From: an uncultured Lachnospiraceae bacterium
GTDB lineage: Bacteria; Bacillota; Clostridia; Lachnospirales; Lachnospiraceae
Reading direction: 5' to 3'
NCBI GenBank assembly: GCA_947172645.1
Contig: CAMWBY010000018.1
Span: 1-64,000 of the forward strand
Length of the DNA: 64,000 nt
Below, one piece after another: positions 34,341-42,884 of the stretch (positions are counted from its first letter, which is position 1; each line of letters begins with the position of its first letter). A model generated the notes under the pieces. That model saw only the letters and a list, made by a program, of their open reading frames with translations. It did not search any database and had not been told where the DNA came from. A program made the position numbers and the translations under genes.

Positions 34341-35357
34341 ATGATTATTGAGCACAATCTTTTAGCAATGAATTCTAGCAGAATGCTTGGTCTTACTACT
34401 AAGAAACAGGCGAAGTCTACAGAGAAATTATCTTCCGGATACAAGATTAACCGTGCGGCAGACGATGCGGCAGGATTGGCGATTTCCGAGAAAATGAGAC
34501 GCCAGGTAAGGGGGCTTACCCAGGCATCGGCCAATGCCCAGGATGGTATTTCCTGCGTGCAGACGGCGGAAGGTGCACTGAATGAAGTGCAGGATATGCT
34601 CCAGAGAATGAATGAGCTTGCAGTAAAAGGTGAGAACGGTACTTTGACATCCGTGGACCGCAGCTATGTCCAACAGGAAGTAAAGCAGCTGATGAGTGAA
34701 ATTGACCGTGTACAGAGCACGACCACATTCAATGAGCAGAAGTTGTTGGACGGTTCTTTTTCAAATAAGGGTTTGCAGATTAGCGCTGAGGCAGGACAGC
34801 ATGTGGGCATTACCATTAAGAATATGAATACCAATGAGCTGATTGCAAGTGCCATCTATAAAGAGACAAAATTCGGAACAGCGAATATTGATAAACAGAC
34901 ATCCGATACGGTTTATGGATATAAAGAAAATGATGACAATACACTTAGGGCAGGTATGCTTTCTAAGTTTTATACTTTCAAGTCAGGAGCGGCCAACGTG
35001 GTTGATACCGCACTGCAGGGTGTTGCAGTAGCTACAGGCGATGAAGACCAGGGATTGGATGCGGCAGCGACAGCGGCGGATTTTGCGGCGCTTAACGCGT
35101 TTGCAAGAAGCGCAATCAGAGATGTGTCTAAGCAGCGTTCCGATTTGGGTGCAATCCAGAACAGGCTTGAATATGCAATCCGCAACCTGGACAATGTTAC
35201 CGAGAACACTGCGGCAGCCGAGTCTGCAATCCGTGATACGGATATTGCTACCGAGATGGTTACTTACTCGAATAACAGCATCTTACAGCAGGCGGGTACA
35301 TCCATGCTGTCCCAGGCCAACCAGTCGCAACAGTTGGCGTTGTCGCTGCTTGGATAA
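34341..35357 (+). CDS. fliC: Flagellin, copy 1
   Basis: 338 residues. N-terminal D0/D1 (MIIEHNLLAMNSSRMLGLTT, LSSGYKINRAADDAAGLAIS) and C-terminal D1/D0 (AIQNRLEYAIRNLDNVTENT, SILQQAGTSMLSQANQSQQLALSLLG, read in parts) are fully conserved. The variable middle is short (about 160-245). Subunits form the filament after FliS-mediated export. A second flagellin follows about 210 bp downstream with nearly identical ends and a different centre. The gene has a sigma-28 promoter and a CsrA-type leader. Ser/Thr residues in the centre are candidate glycosylation sites, given the glycosyltransferase island next to it. Confidence 0.97.
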   Translation: MIIEHNLLAMNSSRMLGLTTKKQAKSTEKLSSGYKINRAADDAAGLAISEKMRRQVRGLTQASANAQDGISCVQTAEGALNEVQDMLQRMNELAVKGENGTLTSVDRSYVQQEVKQLMSEIDRVQSTTTFNEQKLLDGSFSNKGLQISAEAGQHVGITIKNMNTNELIASAIYKETKFGTANIDKQTSDTVYGYKENDDNTLRAGMLSKFYTFKSGAANVVDTALQGVAVATGDEDQGLDAAATAADFAALNAFARSAIRDVSKQRSDLGAIQNRLEYAIRNLDNVTENTAAAESAIRDTDIATEMVTYSNNSILQQAGTSMLSQANQSQQLALSLLG

Positions 35358-35412
35358 TGTTGGTTAAGTGAATGAAAAAAGTTACAATTATCCTTCATTA
35401 TATAAAGAATTG

Positions 35413-35420
35413 TCCGATAT
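35413..35420 (+). promoter_or_regulatory. Sigma-28 -10-like element before flagellin 2
   Basis: TCCGATAT matches the -10 of the flaG promoter, but the base 4-mer 15 bp upstream is TTCA instead of TAAA. The second flagellin may have a weaker promoter of its own or depend on read-through from flagellin 1. Confidence 0.4.
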
Positions 35421-35526
35421 ATATACCAAGTACCTAAAATATTTATTGTATTGGGTGTATTTACTGAAACAGTAGTGGAACTGAAGGCAGCGTACGAGCC
35501 CGAGGAACCATTACGGATGGAAGCAA

Positions 35527-35558
35527 GCGGCAAGGAAGCCGCATAAAATTCAAGGAGG
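35527..35558 (+). promoter_or_regulatory. CsrA-like binding region in the flagellin 2 leader
   Basis: GCGGC (35527-35531) and GCCGC (35538-35542) form a stem with loop AAGGAA, which holds a GGA motif. The Shine-Dalgarno AAGGAGG follows at 35552-35558. The layout is the same as before flagellin 1, while stem bases differ between the two leaders. Confidence 0.65.
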
Positions 35559-35566
35559 AATATAGT

Positions 35567-36571
35567 ATGGTAGTACAACACAACATTACAGCGATGAACT
35601 CAAACAGAATGCTTGGATTGACCACAAGCGCACAGGCAAAATCCACAGAGAAGTTATCCTCTGGATACAAGATTAACCGTGCAGCAGACGATGCAGCAGG
35701 ATTATCTATTTCCGAGAAGATGAGGAGACAGGTGAGAGGCCTTACGCAGGCATCCGCGAATGCCCAGGACGGTATCTCCTGTGTACAGACAGCAGAAGGC
35801 GCATTGAATGAAGTACAGGATATGCTTCAGAGAATGAACGAGCTGGCAGTAAAGGGAGAGAACGGCACACTGACATCGGTAGACCGTAGCTACATCCAGG
35901 CAGAAGTAAAGCAGCTGATGAGCGAAATCGACCGTGTACAGAGCACAACCACATTCAACGAGCAGAAGTTGCTTGACGGCTCTTTCTCAAACAAGGGCTT
36001 ACAGGTAGGTGCAGAGTCCGGACAGCATATCGGTATCACAATCAAGAACATGAACACCAACGAGTTGGTTGCTAGTGCAATTAACAAAGGCACAAAATTT
36101 GGTACAGCCAATGTTGGAAAGAAAGATTCCGATACAGATATGGGTTATAAGGAAGGCGCTGATAACACGTTAGACGCTAATATGTTATCCAAGTTCTATA
36201 CTTATGACAAGACGAAAGTAGTTGACACAGCACTTACAGGTGTGGCAGCGGCAACAAAGCCTCAGGGCTTAGACAAAGCTCCGACAGCAGCAGACTTTGC
36301 AGCGCTGAATGCATTTGCGAAGAGTGCAATCCAGGATGTATCCAAACAGCGTTCAGACCTTGGTGCAATCCAGAACAGACTTGAGCACACCATCAGCAAC
36401 CTGGATAACATCGTAGAGAACACGACAGCGGCTGAGGCAGAAATCCGTGATACGGACATCGCAACAGAGATGGTTAGGTACGCTAACAACAACATCTTGC
36501 AGCAGGCAGGTACATCTATGCTGTCCCAGGCAAATCAGTCCAACCAGTTGGCACTGTCCTTGCTTGGCTAA
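35567..36571 (+). CDS. fliC: Flagellin, copy 2
   Basis: 334 residues, with N- and C-terminal D0/D1 regions nearly the same as copy 1 (LSSGYKINRAADDAAGLSIS; NILQQAGTSMLSQANQ, ending LALSLLG). The two differ mainly at residues about 165-235. Codon use also differs in synonymous positions, so the copies are not a very recent duplication. It is preceded by AAGGAGG and a CsrA-type hairpin and followed by a hairpin. Both proteins could be in one filament, or one could be minor. Confidence 0.97.
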   Translation: MVVQHNITAMNSNRMLGLTTSAQAKSTEKLSSGYKINRAADDAAGLSISEKMRRQVRGLTQASANAQDGISCVQTAEGALNEVQDMLQRMNELAVKGENGTLTSVDRSYIQAEVKQLMSEIDRVQSTTTFNEQKLLDGSFSNKGLQVGAESGQHIGITIKNMNTNELVASAINKGTKFGTANVGKKDSDTDMGYKEGADNTLDANMLSKFYTYDKTKVVDTALTGVAAATKPQGLDKAPTAADFAALNAFAKSAIQDVSKQRSDLGAIQNRLEHTISNLDNIVENTTAAEAEIRDTDIATEMVRYANNNILQQAGTSMLSQANQSNQLALSLLG

Positions 36572-36606
36572 TAGCAGACAAACGGAGAATATTGAAGAAC
36601 TACCAG

Positions 36607-36640
36607 ATAAGGGTTGGCATATGCCAACCCTTATTTAGCT
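36607..36640 (+). terminator. Perfect palindrome after flagellin 2, probable terminator
   Basis: A 28-bp perfect palindrome (36607-36634; ATAAGGGTTGGCAT and its complement) gives a hairpin of about 12 bp followed by TTATTTAGCT. The T-run is short, but position and strength fit a flagellin mRNA 3' end. Confidence 0.75.
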
Positions 36641-36687
36641 TATAGGAAAATCCCCAGACTATTCGAGCCCGTGAAGCGGAGCTCGTA

Positions 36688-36709
36688 AACGAGCTATGCT
36701 CGTTTTTTT
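36688..36709 (+). terminator. Second terminator between convergent genes
   Basis: AACGAGC (36688-36694) and GCTCGTT (36698-36704) form a 7-bp stem with loop TAT and a run of seven T at 36703-36709. It overlaps the last codon of the convergent glycosyltransferase gene on the minus strand. Confidence 0.7.
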
Positions 36710-39110
36710 ATCCTAAATCATCCAGAAGCGTAGCAGCGCGGTGAACCCATGTATGCTGACTTCTTGCTTTGTCATAGGCATTCTGGCGCAGCGTTTCTAT
36801 CGCTTCACCGCCAGAGAGTATGGCATGTACAATATGGGGCAGAGCCGCTAATTGTGATAAGGAAAAAAACTTAATATCTACGGAATCCGTAAAGTTTTCC
36901 CTTAAATAAATGCTGTCATCCGTGAGGGAAACCGCGCCTTGCAGCATTGCCTCGAAGATTCTCTCGCTTGCGCCGTCCTTGAACCATGCCAGCTGGTTGA
37001 GTACAATTTTGCTGTCTTCCATCAGACGGATGCCTTCTTCCGTGGAACAGCGGCCTTTATAGATGAAGTTCGGATGATGGAGCAAGTCGGTTTTCTCGAA
37101 GCAGTCCCCATATACTGTGACGGTGATTCCGGCATTAACAAGCGTTCTTAAGATTTCTGCCCGGAACAGGGCTTCGGTATTCATGCATGCGAAGCGGTGT
37201 GCCTGGATGCATTGTTTTAACTCGCTGTCGGACAGGCTGTATTGATTGTCGGACAGATATGATTCCACGGCGGCTTCGAATGTTTCGGTTGAGTGGGTGA
37301 TGAGATATTCTGTCAGCCCCACGCTGAATTCGCTGTAAGGAAAACTGTCATCGTATTTGTATGTTCCGATAAAGAGCACATCGATGGAGCGTTCACCGAA
37401 AAGTTTTAAGTCAGCATAGGGTTTCAGGCATTCTCCTGCGGTGGGGAGGAAAAGCGTTCTTTTCACGGTGGGATAGAAACGCTTGATGTAATCCGGGTGG
37501 TATCTGTCTGCGCACACCACGATGCCACTGTCAGGCGCATTGTCTAATGTCTGGGCATAGTGCATGGGATGGTCCACAATAATATTGTAACAGGGAACAT
37601 TTAACAGGCTCCAGAGGCTTTCGCCCGAATGAACCTGCATTCGGAAGCCGACGTTGTTAAAAACAATCACGGCATCCATGCCGGATTGCTGAAAAGTAAG
37701 CATAGCCTCATAGCTTTCTTCAAACTTCTGTATATTGTAACGGAACACCGTGTGCCCTAGTGATTCCAGTGCAAAAGCGTATTGTCTGGAAATATAGGTC
37801 AAAACGGGAATTTCAAATCCGGTGAATACAACAATTCTTTTTACCGAGTGGGCAGTTAATAATTGTTCGTATTCTTCCGCCATTTCTGTCTGGCCCATGT
37901 TCTGCAGCACAGCCACAATATTAGACAGCGTGGTTTTGTCTGTCTCGCTGATGGAAAGGGCTTCTTCCAGGAAAGACAGGGAGACGAGAGATAATCCGGC
38001 ATTGGCGTAGACAACGGCAAGTTGGTTTAGCAGTTCCAGTGGCTGTAAAGCGAGCTTCGGGAAATTCTGAATCATATAAACTATTCCCTTATAGGAGACT
38101 TTGCAGTCGATAAGATATCGCAATTCTTCCTCAGAAACCGTCCCATCTTTGATTTTTCCCAGAATCCCTACTAAAAGTCGAAAATGTTTGATAAGGGTGT
38201 CAAGGTCGCGGGAAAATTCCAGCAGAGTAGGAAGGCCGGCTTCCGTTTCAACTCTGCACACGTTCAGGATATGTTCCGTGGTTTTTAACTGTTGCTTGAA
38301 ATCTGACATTTCAAGCAATAAGTCAGGTCGTTTGTCAAGCGTGTCACAGAGACATTGGCATGCTTTTTCCAGGTCGTTCTTTTTCAGATAATCCCTGATA
38401 GTTTCTTTTAGGAGCAGGGTCTCAGCCTTTTCCTGGTCTAAGCTGTAAGACGCCTCATAGCAGGAAAGACGGTTATATTTTATCCAGACAATCAATAGCT
38501 GCTCAGAAAGAAAACCGAATACCCGCTTATGATAATCATCATAACCGCTGACGTCAATCCGGGGTTCCAGGGCGGAGAAAATGTTGAACAGCCATTCGCA
38601 GTATGCATGGAACAATTTTTTGGGAGCGACAAAAAGATTGCCTACATAGCAAAGATTTCCGTCGCATACTGCCTGGAAAGTCTCATAGTAGTCCGGGTAA
38701 AGTTCCCGTATGACTTCGCCTGTCAGTTCCAGGTTGCGGATATCATGGGAACGTCCGTATACGGTACGGTAGTCATAGTTCCCGACGCCGGGCCTGGCTA
38801 TAATGACATCGTGTCCGGACAGGGCATCCATATAATCGGATTCGGTCATCCGGGAGCCATTTTGGTTCAGGAAATACCTTCTGTAGTGGCACAGCCCGAG
38901 ATAGTCCGCACCTGAATAATTTTTCCAAATCCAGTAAAGTCCGGTTAGTTCGCTGTAATAGGGGTTCTTAGCCGAAATATTATCCCCTGTATCATCACCA
39001 AGGTAGCCATAGTCTTCATGGAGGGCGCGCCCTACCTGTAAGGGAATATAGATAAGGTCTGAGGGCGGTGTGAAAGGTACGTGTGTAACGGTAAATATGG
39101 ATATAGACAT
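36708..39110 (-). CDS. DUF4422 - helical-repeat - CgeB-type glycosyltransferase fusion
   Basis: 800 residues. Residues 1-about 230 match DUF4422 (IPLQVGRALHEDYGYLGDDTGDNIS, read in parts; ELTGLYWIWKN; LGLCHYRRYF), a GT-A-like glycosyltransferase domain seen in capsule loci. Residues about 235-440 are helical, possibly TPR-like. The C-terminal about 350 residues resemble CgeB/Glyco_trans_1_2 proteins, with a motif SKIVLNQLAWFKDGASERIFEAMLQGA. The fusion suggests two sugar-transfer steps by one polypeptide. It is at the start of the glycosyltransferase island, convergent with flagellin 2. Flagellin glycosylation is the inferred role; no substrate can be named. Confidence 0.8.
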   Translation of the reverse strand: MSISIFTVTHVPFTPPSDLIYIPLQVGRALHEDYGYLGDDTGDNISAKNPYYSELTGLYWIWKNYSGADYLGLCHYRRYFLNQNGSRMTESDYMDALSGHDVIIARPGVGNYDYRTVYGRSHDIRNLELTGEVIRELYPDYYETFQAVCDGNLCYVGNLFVAPKKLFHAYCEWLFNIFSALEPRIDVSGYDDYHKRVFGFLSEQLLIVWIKYNRLSCYEASYSLDQEKAETLLLKETIRDYLKKNDLEKACQCLCDTLDKRPDLLLEMSDFKQQLKTTEHILNVCRVETEAGLPTLLEFSRDLDTLIKHFRLLVGILGKIKDGTVSEEELRYLIDCKVSYKGIVYMIQNFPKLALQPLELLNQLAVVYANAGLSLVSLSFLEEALSISETDKTTLSNIVAVLQNMGQTEMAEEYEQLLTAHSVKRIVVFTGFEIPVLTYISRQYAFALESLGHTVFRYNIQKFEESYEAMLTFQQSGMDAVIVFNNVGFRMQVHSGESLWSLLNVPCYNIIVDHPMHYAQTLDNAPDSGIVVCADRYHPDYIKRFYPTVKRTLFLPTAGECLKPYADLKLFGERSIDVLFIGTYKYDDSFPYSEFSVGLTEYLITHSTETFEAAVESYLSDNQYSLSDSELKQCIQAHRFACMNTEALFRAEILRTLVNAGITVTVYGDCFEKTDLLHHPNFIYKGRCSTEEGIRLMEDSKIVLNQLAWFKDGASERIFEAMLQGAVSLTDDSIYLRENFTDSVDIKFFSLSQLAALPHIVHAILSGGEAIETLRQNAYDKARSQHTWVHRAATLLDDLG

Positions 39111-39143
39111 GCGGGTTCCTCACTTCATGTATGATGATTGCCG

Positions 39144-39169
39144 CATCAGTTCAGAAAGCTGAACTGATG
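39144..39169. repeat. 11-bp perfect inverted repeat between divergent glycosyltransferase genes
   Basis: CATCAGTTCAG (39144-39154) and CTGAACTGATG (39159-39169) with loop AAAG lie 34 bp upstream of the minus-strand start and 30 bp before the plus-strand promoter. No T-run follows on either strand, so an operator or leader hairpin is more likely than a terminator. Confidence 0.65.
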
Positions 39170-39198
39170 TGTATTCTGTGGGCAATATAAGATGTAAG

Positions 39199-39227
39199 TT
39201 TACTTTTATACTGTTTTTTATTATACT
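39199..39227 (+). promoter_or_regulatory. Sigma-A-type promoter of the CgeB-type glycosyltransferase operon
   Basis: TTTACT at 39199-39204, a 17-bp spacer and TATACT at 39222-39227, 78 bp before the first gene start. Confidence 0.6.
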
Positions 39228-39304
39228 ATAGATAATGTCGGCGCGGAAGGAAAACTTCCAGATGCAAACGGAACCTGGCGGCAGGAGATTGGAAATTACG
39301 TGTG

Positions 39305-40480
39305 ATGAAGATTCTATATGTATATGGCATGTCGACGCTGAAGGACATTGTCTATAATTTGCGCAAGCTCGGGTATAAGGTGGAAGAGTATCCTCACAGG
39401 CAGGAGAACTCTGTTCTCAATGACGAAGAGATAGAGAAATTGAAAGATTACGTCAGGAAACACAGGATTACGCACCTGATGTCCACCCATTTAATTTATA
39501 ACATTGCGGTGGCGGCATACCAGACCGGGATTAAGTATGTCTCGGTTATCTGGGATGCGCCTTACCTGAAAATATATACGCCGTTTGGCAAACTGGACAA
39601 TTGTTGGTTTTCCATTTTCGATAAGCTGGATTATGAAAGGTTCAAGGCGGACGGGATTCCGCATGTGCTGTATCAACCGCTTGCGGTCAACAAGTATGAT
39701 ATGCTGAAATGGGACGTGAAGAGAAAACTGGGCGGCAATTATATTAATGAAATCTGCTTCGTGGGCAGGCTCTACGAGGATAACCTGTATGATGACAATG
39801 TGGGTAAAATGCCGGAAAAGATTCAACAGTATTTTACCAGTATTTTTGAGGAAGCAGTGTTCCGGTGGGACGGAGAGAACCGCATTTATGGTAAGACTGC
39901 CAAGGAAGTGCTTGATTATGTGAAGCTTGTCAGCCCGGAATTTGATTTGGACAATATATATGACATTGAGGATGTCAGGTATTTTGAGGTGCAGTATCTC
40001 ATCAGGAAGATTGCCAATGTTGAAAGGATATGTACCCTGAGCGCTCTGGCGGAGCAGTTCGACGTGTCTTTCTATACGGATTCGAAGACGGACCAGGTGC
40101 AGCTTGGGAATGTGAAAATTATGCCTCCGGTGGAGCCGGGAGAGGCGTCTTCCATTATTTATGCGGGGAGCAAGATTAATTTGAATATTTCTTTGAAAGG
40201 AATCGAAGGAGGAACGCCGCAGCGTATTATGGATATTCTGGGCGCGGGCGGATTTGTCCTGACGAATTATTGCGCGGAGACGGCGGAGCTGTTTGAGGAA
40301 GACCGGGAGATTGTCATGTTTAAGACGCCCGAAGAACTGGTGGAAAAGGCAAGGTATTACCTTACCCATGACAAGGAACGCGAAGAGATTGCGAAGGCGG
40401 GGCGTAGAAAGGTACTGAATTGCTATACCTATGAGAAGAAGCTGAAACAGCTTATGGAATGGGTGGAAGGGGAGGCATGA
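39305..40480 (+). CDS. CgeB/DUF3880-type glycosyltransferase
   Basis: 391 residues, from the ATG at 39305. The N-terminal half has YVSVIWDAPYLKIYTPFGKLDNCWFSIFDK, read in parts, typical of the DUF3880 region. The C-terminal half has the Glyco_trans_1_2 signature (YAGSKINLNISLKGIEGGTPQRIMDILGAGGFVLTNY, read in parts). Members of this GT-B-like family are named after B. subtilis CgeB, a spore-surface maturation protein, and also occur in flagellar and capsule loci. The next gene is a close paralogue two bases downstream, so the two were duplicated in tandem. Donor and acceptor are unknown. Confidence 0.85.
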   Translation: MKILYVYGMSTLKDIVYNLRKLGYKVEEYPHRQENSVLNDEEIEKLKDYVRKHRITHLMSTHLIYNIAVAAYQTGIKYVSVIWDAPYLKIYTPFGKLDNCWFSIFDKLDYERFKADGIPHVLYQPLAVNKYDMLKWDVKRKLGGNYINEICFVGRLYEDNLYDDNVGKMPEKIQQYFTSIFEEAVFRWDGENRIYGKTAKEVLDYVKLVSPEFDLDNIYDIEDVRYFEVQYLIRKIANVERICTLSALAEQFDVSFYTDSKTDQVQLGNVKIMPPVEPGEASSIIYAGSKINLNISLKGIEGGTPQRIMDILGAGGFVLTNYCAETAELFEEDREIVMFKTPEELVEKARYYLTHDKEREEIAKAGRRKVLNCYTYEKKLKQLMEWVEGEA

Positions 40481-40481
40481 T

Positions 40482-41675
40482 TTGAGGTTTTTAGCGGTAC
40501 AGACATTGTGGGTTCAGAGCGCAATTACGGATATGGCGGACACACTTAGGAAATTAGGGCAGGAGGCGGAGGAATATCCTGTGAAGTTGGAAATGGCTTC
40601 CTATCTTTCGGACGATGAGGTGGACGGGCTTGTCACTTACATAAAAGAGAAGCGGATAGATGTAGTGATGACAATATATTTTGTCATGAATGCAGCCATG
40701 GCCGCTTACAAGACGGGAATCAAATATGTTTCTGTTCTGTGGGATGCGCCGTATTTGGAGCATTATAACCCATTGAGCAAAATAGATAATGTCTGGATTT
40801 CGACTTTTGATAAACTGGAGCAGAAGCGTTTCCAGGAATACGGTATGAAGCATGTCTTATATCAGCCGCTTTCTGTCAATGGGAGGGATGTCACGGCATG
40901 GAACAAGGATATCCGGAAGACTTTGCAGGGACAGTACATCCATGACATCAGTTTTATCGGCAATCTGTATTCCTGTAATTTATACCAACAGAATTTGAAG
41001 TATATCCCGGTGGAACTGCAATATTATTTTAACAGTATTTTTGAGGATGCGGTGTTCCGGTGGGACGGCGTCAACAGGGTATATGGAAAGACGGGACCGG
41101 AAGTGATAGAGTACATTAAGCGTGTCAGCCCGGAATTTTCGGTTCCAAACAGGCAGGAGATTGAGGATGTGCGGTATTTTGAAGGCATGGGATTGGTGCG
41201 GGAGATTGCCCATATAGAACGGATTGCGGTTTTAAATCTTTTGGCGGAGGAGTATTCTGTCACGCTGTATACGTCAGACAGGAAAGAGGCGCAGGAGAAA
41301 CTCCAGAATGTGAATATTGGCCCTCCGGTGGAGTATGGCAAGGCTACGGCGCTTGTCTTTGCGGGCAGTAAGATAAACCTGAATATCACGTTGAAGGGTA
41401 TAGAGGGCGGGACACCGCAGCGGGTGATAGACATTATGGGCGCAGGCGGGTTTGTCCTGACAAGTTATTGTCCTGAGACGGCGGAGCTTTTTGAAGAGGA
41501 TAAAGAAATCGTTATGTTTCGCACACCGGAGGAATTGGCGGAGAAGGTAGCCTATTATCTGGCTCATGACAAGGAACGCAGGCAGATTGCCAGGCGTGGA
41601 TATGAGAAGGTGATGCAGTGTTATACCTATGAGAAGAAGATGCGGGATATGGTGGAGTGGCTTACGGACAGATAG
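40482..41675 (+). CDS. CgeB/DUF3880-type glycosyltransferase, tandem paralogue
   Basis: 397 residues, TTG start at 40482 with GGGGAGG nine bases upstream and only one base after the previous stop. It is colinear with the preceding protein: YVSVLWDAPYLEHYNPLSKIDNVW, FRWDGVNRVYGKTGPEVIEYIKRVSPEF and FAGSKINLNITLKGIEGGTPQRVIDIMGAGGFVLTSY, each read in parts. Divergence is greatest in the N-terminal 80 residues, which may bind the acceptor. It is in the operon with the following Glyco_tranf_2_5 genes. Confidence 0.85.
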   Translation: MRFLAVQTLWVQSAITDMADTLRKLGQEAEEYPVKLEMASYLSDDEVDGLVTYIKEKRIDVVMTIYFVMNAAMAAYKTGIKYVSVLWDAPYLEHYNPLSKIDNVWISTFDKLEQKRFQEYGMKHVLYQPLSVNGRDVTAWNKDIRKTLQGQYIHDISFIGNLYSCNLYQQNLKYIPVELQYYFNSIFEDAVFRWDGVNRVYGKTGPEVIEYIKRVSPEFSVPNRQEIEDVRYFEGMGLVREIAHIERIAVLNLLAEEYSVTLYTSDRKEAQEKLQNVNIGPPVEYGKATALVFAGSKINLNITLKGIEGGTPQRVIDIMGAGGFVLTSYCPETAELFEEDKEIVMFRTPEELAEKVAYYLAHDKERRQIARRGYEKVMQCYTYEKKMRDMVEWLTDR

Positions 41676-41694
41676 AGGAAATTGGGGGATTAGT

Positions 41695-42111
41695 ATGGAT
41701 AAAGAGAGTTTGCGGGAGCAGGTAGACCGGCTTCTCGCCGCGAAGAAACATATTGAGGCGGAAAACCTGCTGATGGCGAACCAGGATATCGCGAAGTCTG
41801 ACAGGGACCTTTTAAAGATATATTTTCTGCTTCCGGTGTGCAGTGCGGAACGGGAGGCAGGACAGAAAACGCTTTTCAGTAAGGTATCGGGCTTGGAAGA
41901 GTTATTGGAGCGGGAAACAAGGGTAAAATTTTATCTCAGAAGGATAGCGTTCGACGTCATGGACGACGAGGAAGTCTTTTTCAGATATTGTAAGAAAAAC
42001 CGCGTGTCTTTGTCGGAATTACTGATTATAGCATTTTGTAGTGCGGTGTACAGGGAGAAGGTGCAGGCATATTTGCAGAAGAAAGCGGCGGAAGGAAAAC
42101 TGAAAGTATGA
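41695..42111 (+). CDS. Small helical protein, stand-alone N-terminal domain of a neighbouring glycosyltransferase
   Basis: 138 residues from the ATG at 41695 (GGGGGAT upstream). It matches the first about 130 residues of the protein encoded at 44161-45312 (shared AGQxTLFSKVSxxEELLxR, KFYLRRIxFDVMD, NRVSxxEL). In that gene this domain is fused to a glycosyltransferase; here it ends just before one, with a 4-base ATGA overlap with the next start. It is probably a helical binding or dimerisation module for the glycosyltransferase. No catalytic motif. Confidence 0.75.
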   Translation: MDKESLREQVDRLLAAKKHIEAENLLMANQDIAKSDRDLLKIYFLLPVCSAEREAGQKTLFSKVSGLEELLERETRVKFYLRRIAFDVMDDEEVFFRYCKKNRVSLSELLIIAFCSAVYREKVQAYLQKKAAEGKLKV

Positions 42112-42884
42112 ATGAGAAAAAAATCTGTTTTATTATATGCAGCAGCAATCGTCTGTACACGGAAGAATGCCTGCACTACATAAATCATTTGAATGTCCCG
42201 GAGGGATATCAGGTGGATGCCCTTACAGTAGAAGACGCCAAATCCATGGCATCCGGATATAATGAGGGAATGCAGGCCTCCGATGCAAAGTACAAGGTAT
42301 ACCTGCATCAGGATGTATTCATTATCAATCACAATTTTATACCGGATATTCTGGATATTTTCCAAAAGGACAGCCAGATAGGAATGATTGGCATGATTGG
42401 CTCACCCAAACTTCCGGCCAACGGCATTATGTGGGAAGGGGACAGGTGTGGTGCGATTTATGTGCCTGCGTATTTCCATGACGCGCTATTCTGTCCAGGA
42501 AGATGCGGATTGACGGAAGTGGAAGCGGTGGACGGGCTGCTTATGGCTACGCAGTATGATATTCCGTGGCGCGAAGATTTGTTCGACAAGTGGGATTTCT
42601 ATGACTGTTCCCAGAGCCAGGAGTTTCTGCGCAGAGGCTATAAAGTGGTGGTTCCGGATATAGAGGAACCATGGTGCTATCATGACAGTACCCTTGCGAA
42701 CTTATCCGCATACGAGGGAGAAAGGCTGAAATTTCAGGAAGAATATTTTGGGGAAAAGGAAGAGACGATTCAGGAAGAATGTAAAGTTACAGTGGTGGTA
42801 ACCTCCCATGACAGGATGGGACAGCTGCAGGATACTGTGGATTGGCTGGAAAGAGCGGGGGGGGTATTTCGAACATTATCATAG
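42108..42884 (+). CDS. Glyco_tranf_2_5 glycosyltransferase, 5' part of a gene split at a poly-G tract
   Basis: Residues 1-about 225 match the Glyco_tranf_2_5 pattern (CFIICSSNRLYTEECLHYI, NHLNVPEGY, YKVYLHQDVFIIN, GLLMATQYDIPWREDLFDKWDFYD, each read in parts). Then a second, GT2-type domain opens with KVTVVVTSHDRMGQLQDTVDWLERAG and is cut off after nine residues in the wrong frame at 42884. The rest of the GT2 domain continues in the -1 frame from the run of eight G at 42857. In the present state the product is a 258-residue protein with only the first glycosyltransferase domain. One additional G, or a -1 ribosomal slip, would give a product of about 676 residues. Confidence 0.8.
   Translation: MNEKKICFIICSSNRLYTEECLHYINHLNVPEGYQVDALTVEDAKSMASGYNEGMQASDAKYKVYLHQDVFIINHNFIPDILDIFQKDSQIGMIGMIGSPKLPANGIMWEGDRCGAIYVPAYFHDALFCPGRCGLTEVEAVDGLLMATQYDIPWREDLFDKWDFYDCSQSQEFLRRGYKVVVPDIEEPWCYHDSTLANLSAYEGERLKFQEEYFGEKEETIQEECKVTVVVTSHDRMGQLQDTVDWLERAGGVFRTLS

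Noticed and set aside
35403..35420. TAAA followed by CCGATAT before flagellin 2 as a full sigma-28 promoter
   Set aside because: The TAAA is only six bases from the -10, not 15; only the -10 element was kept.
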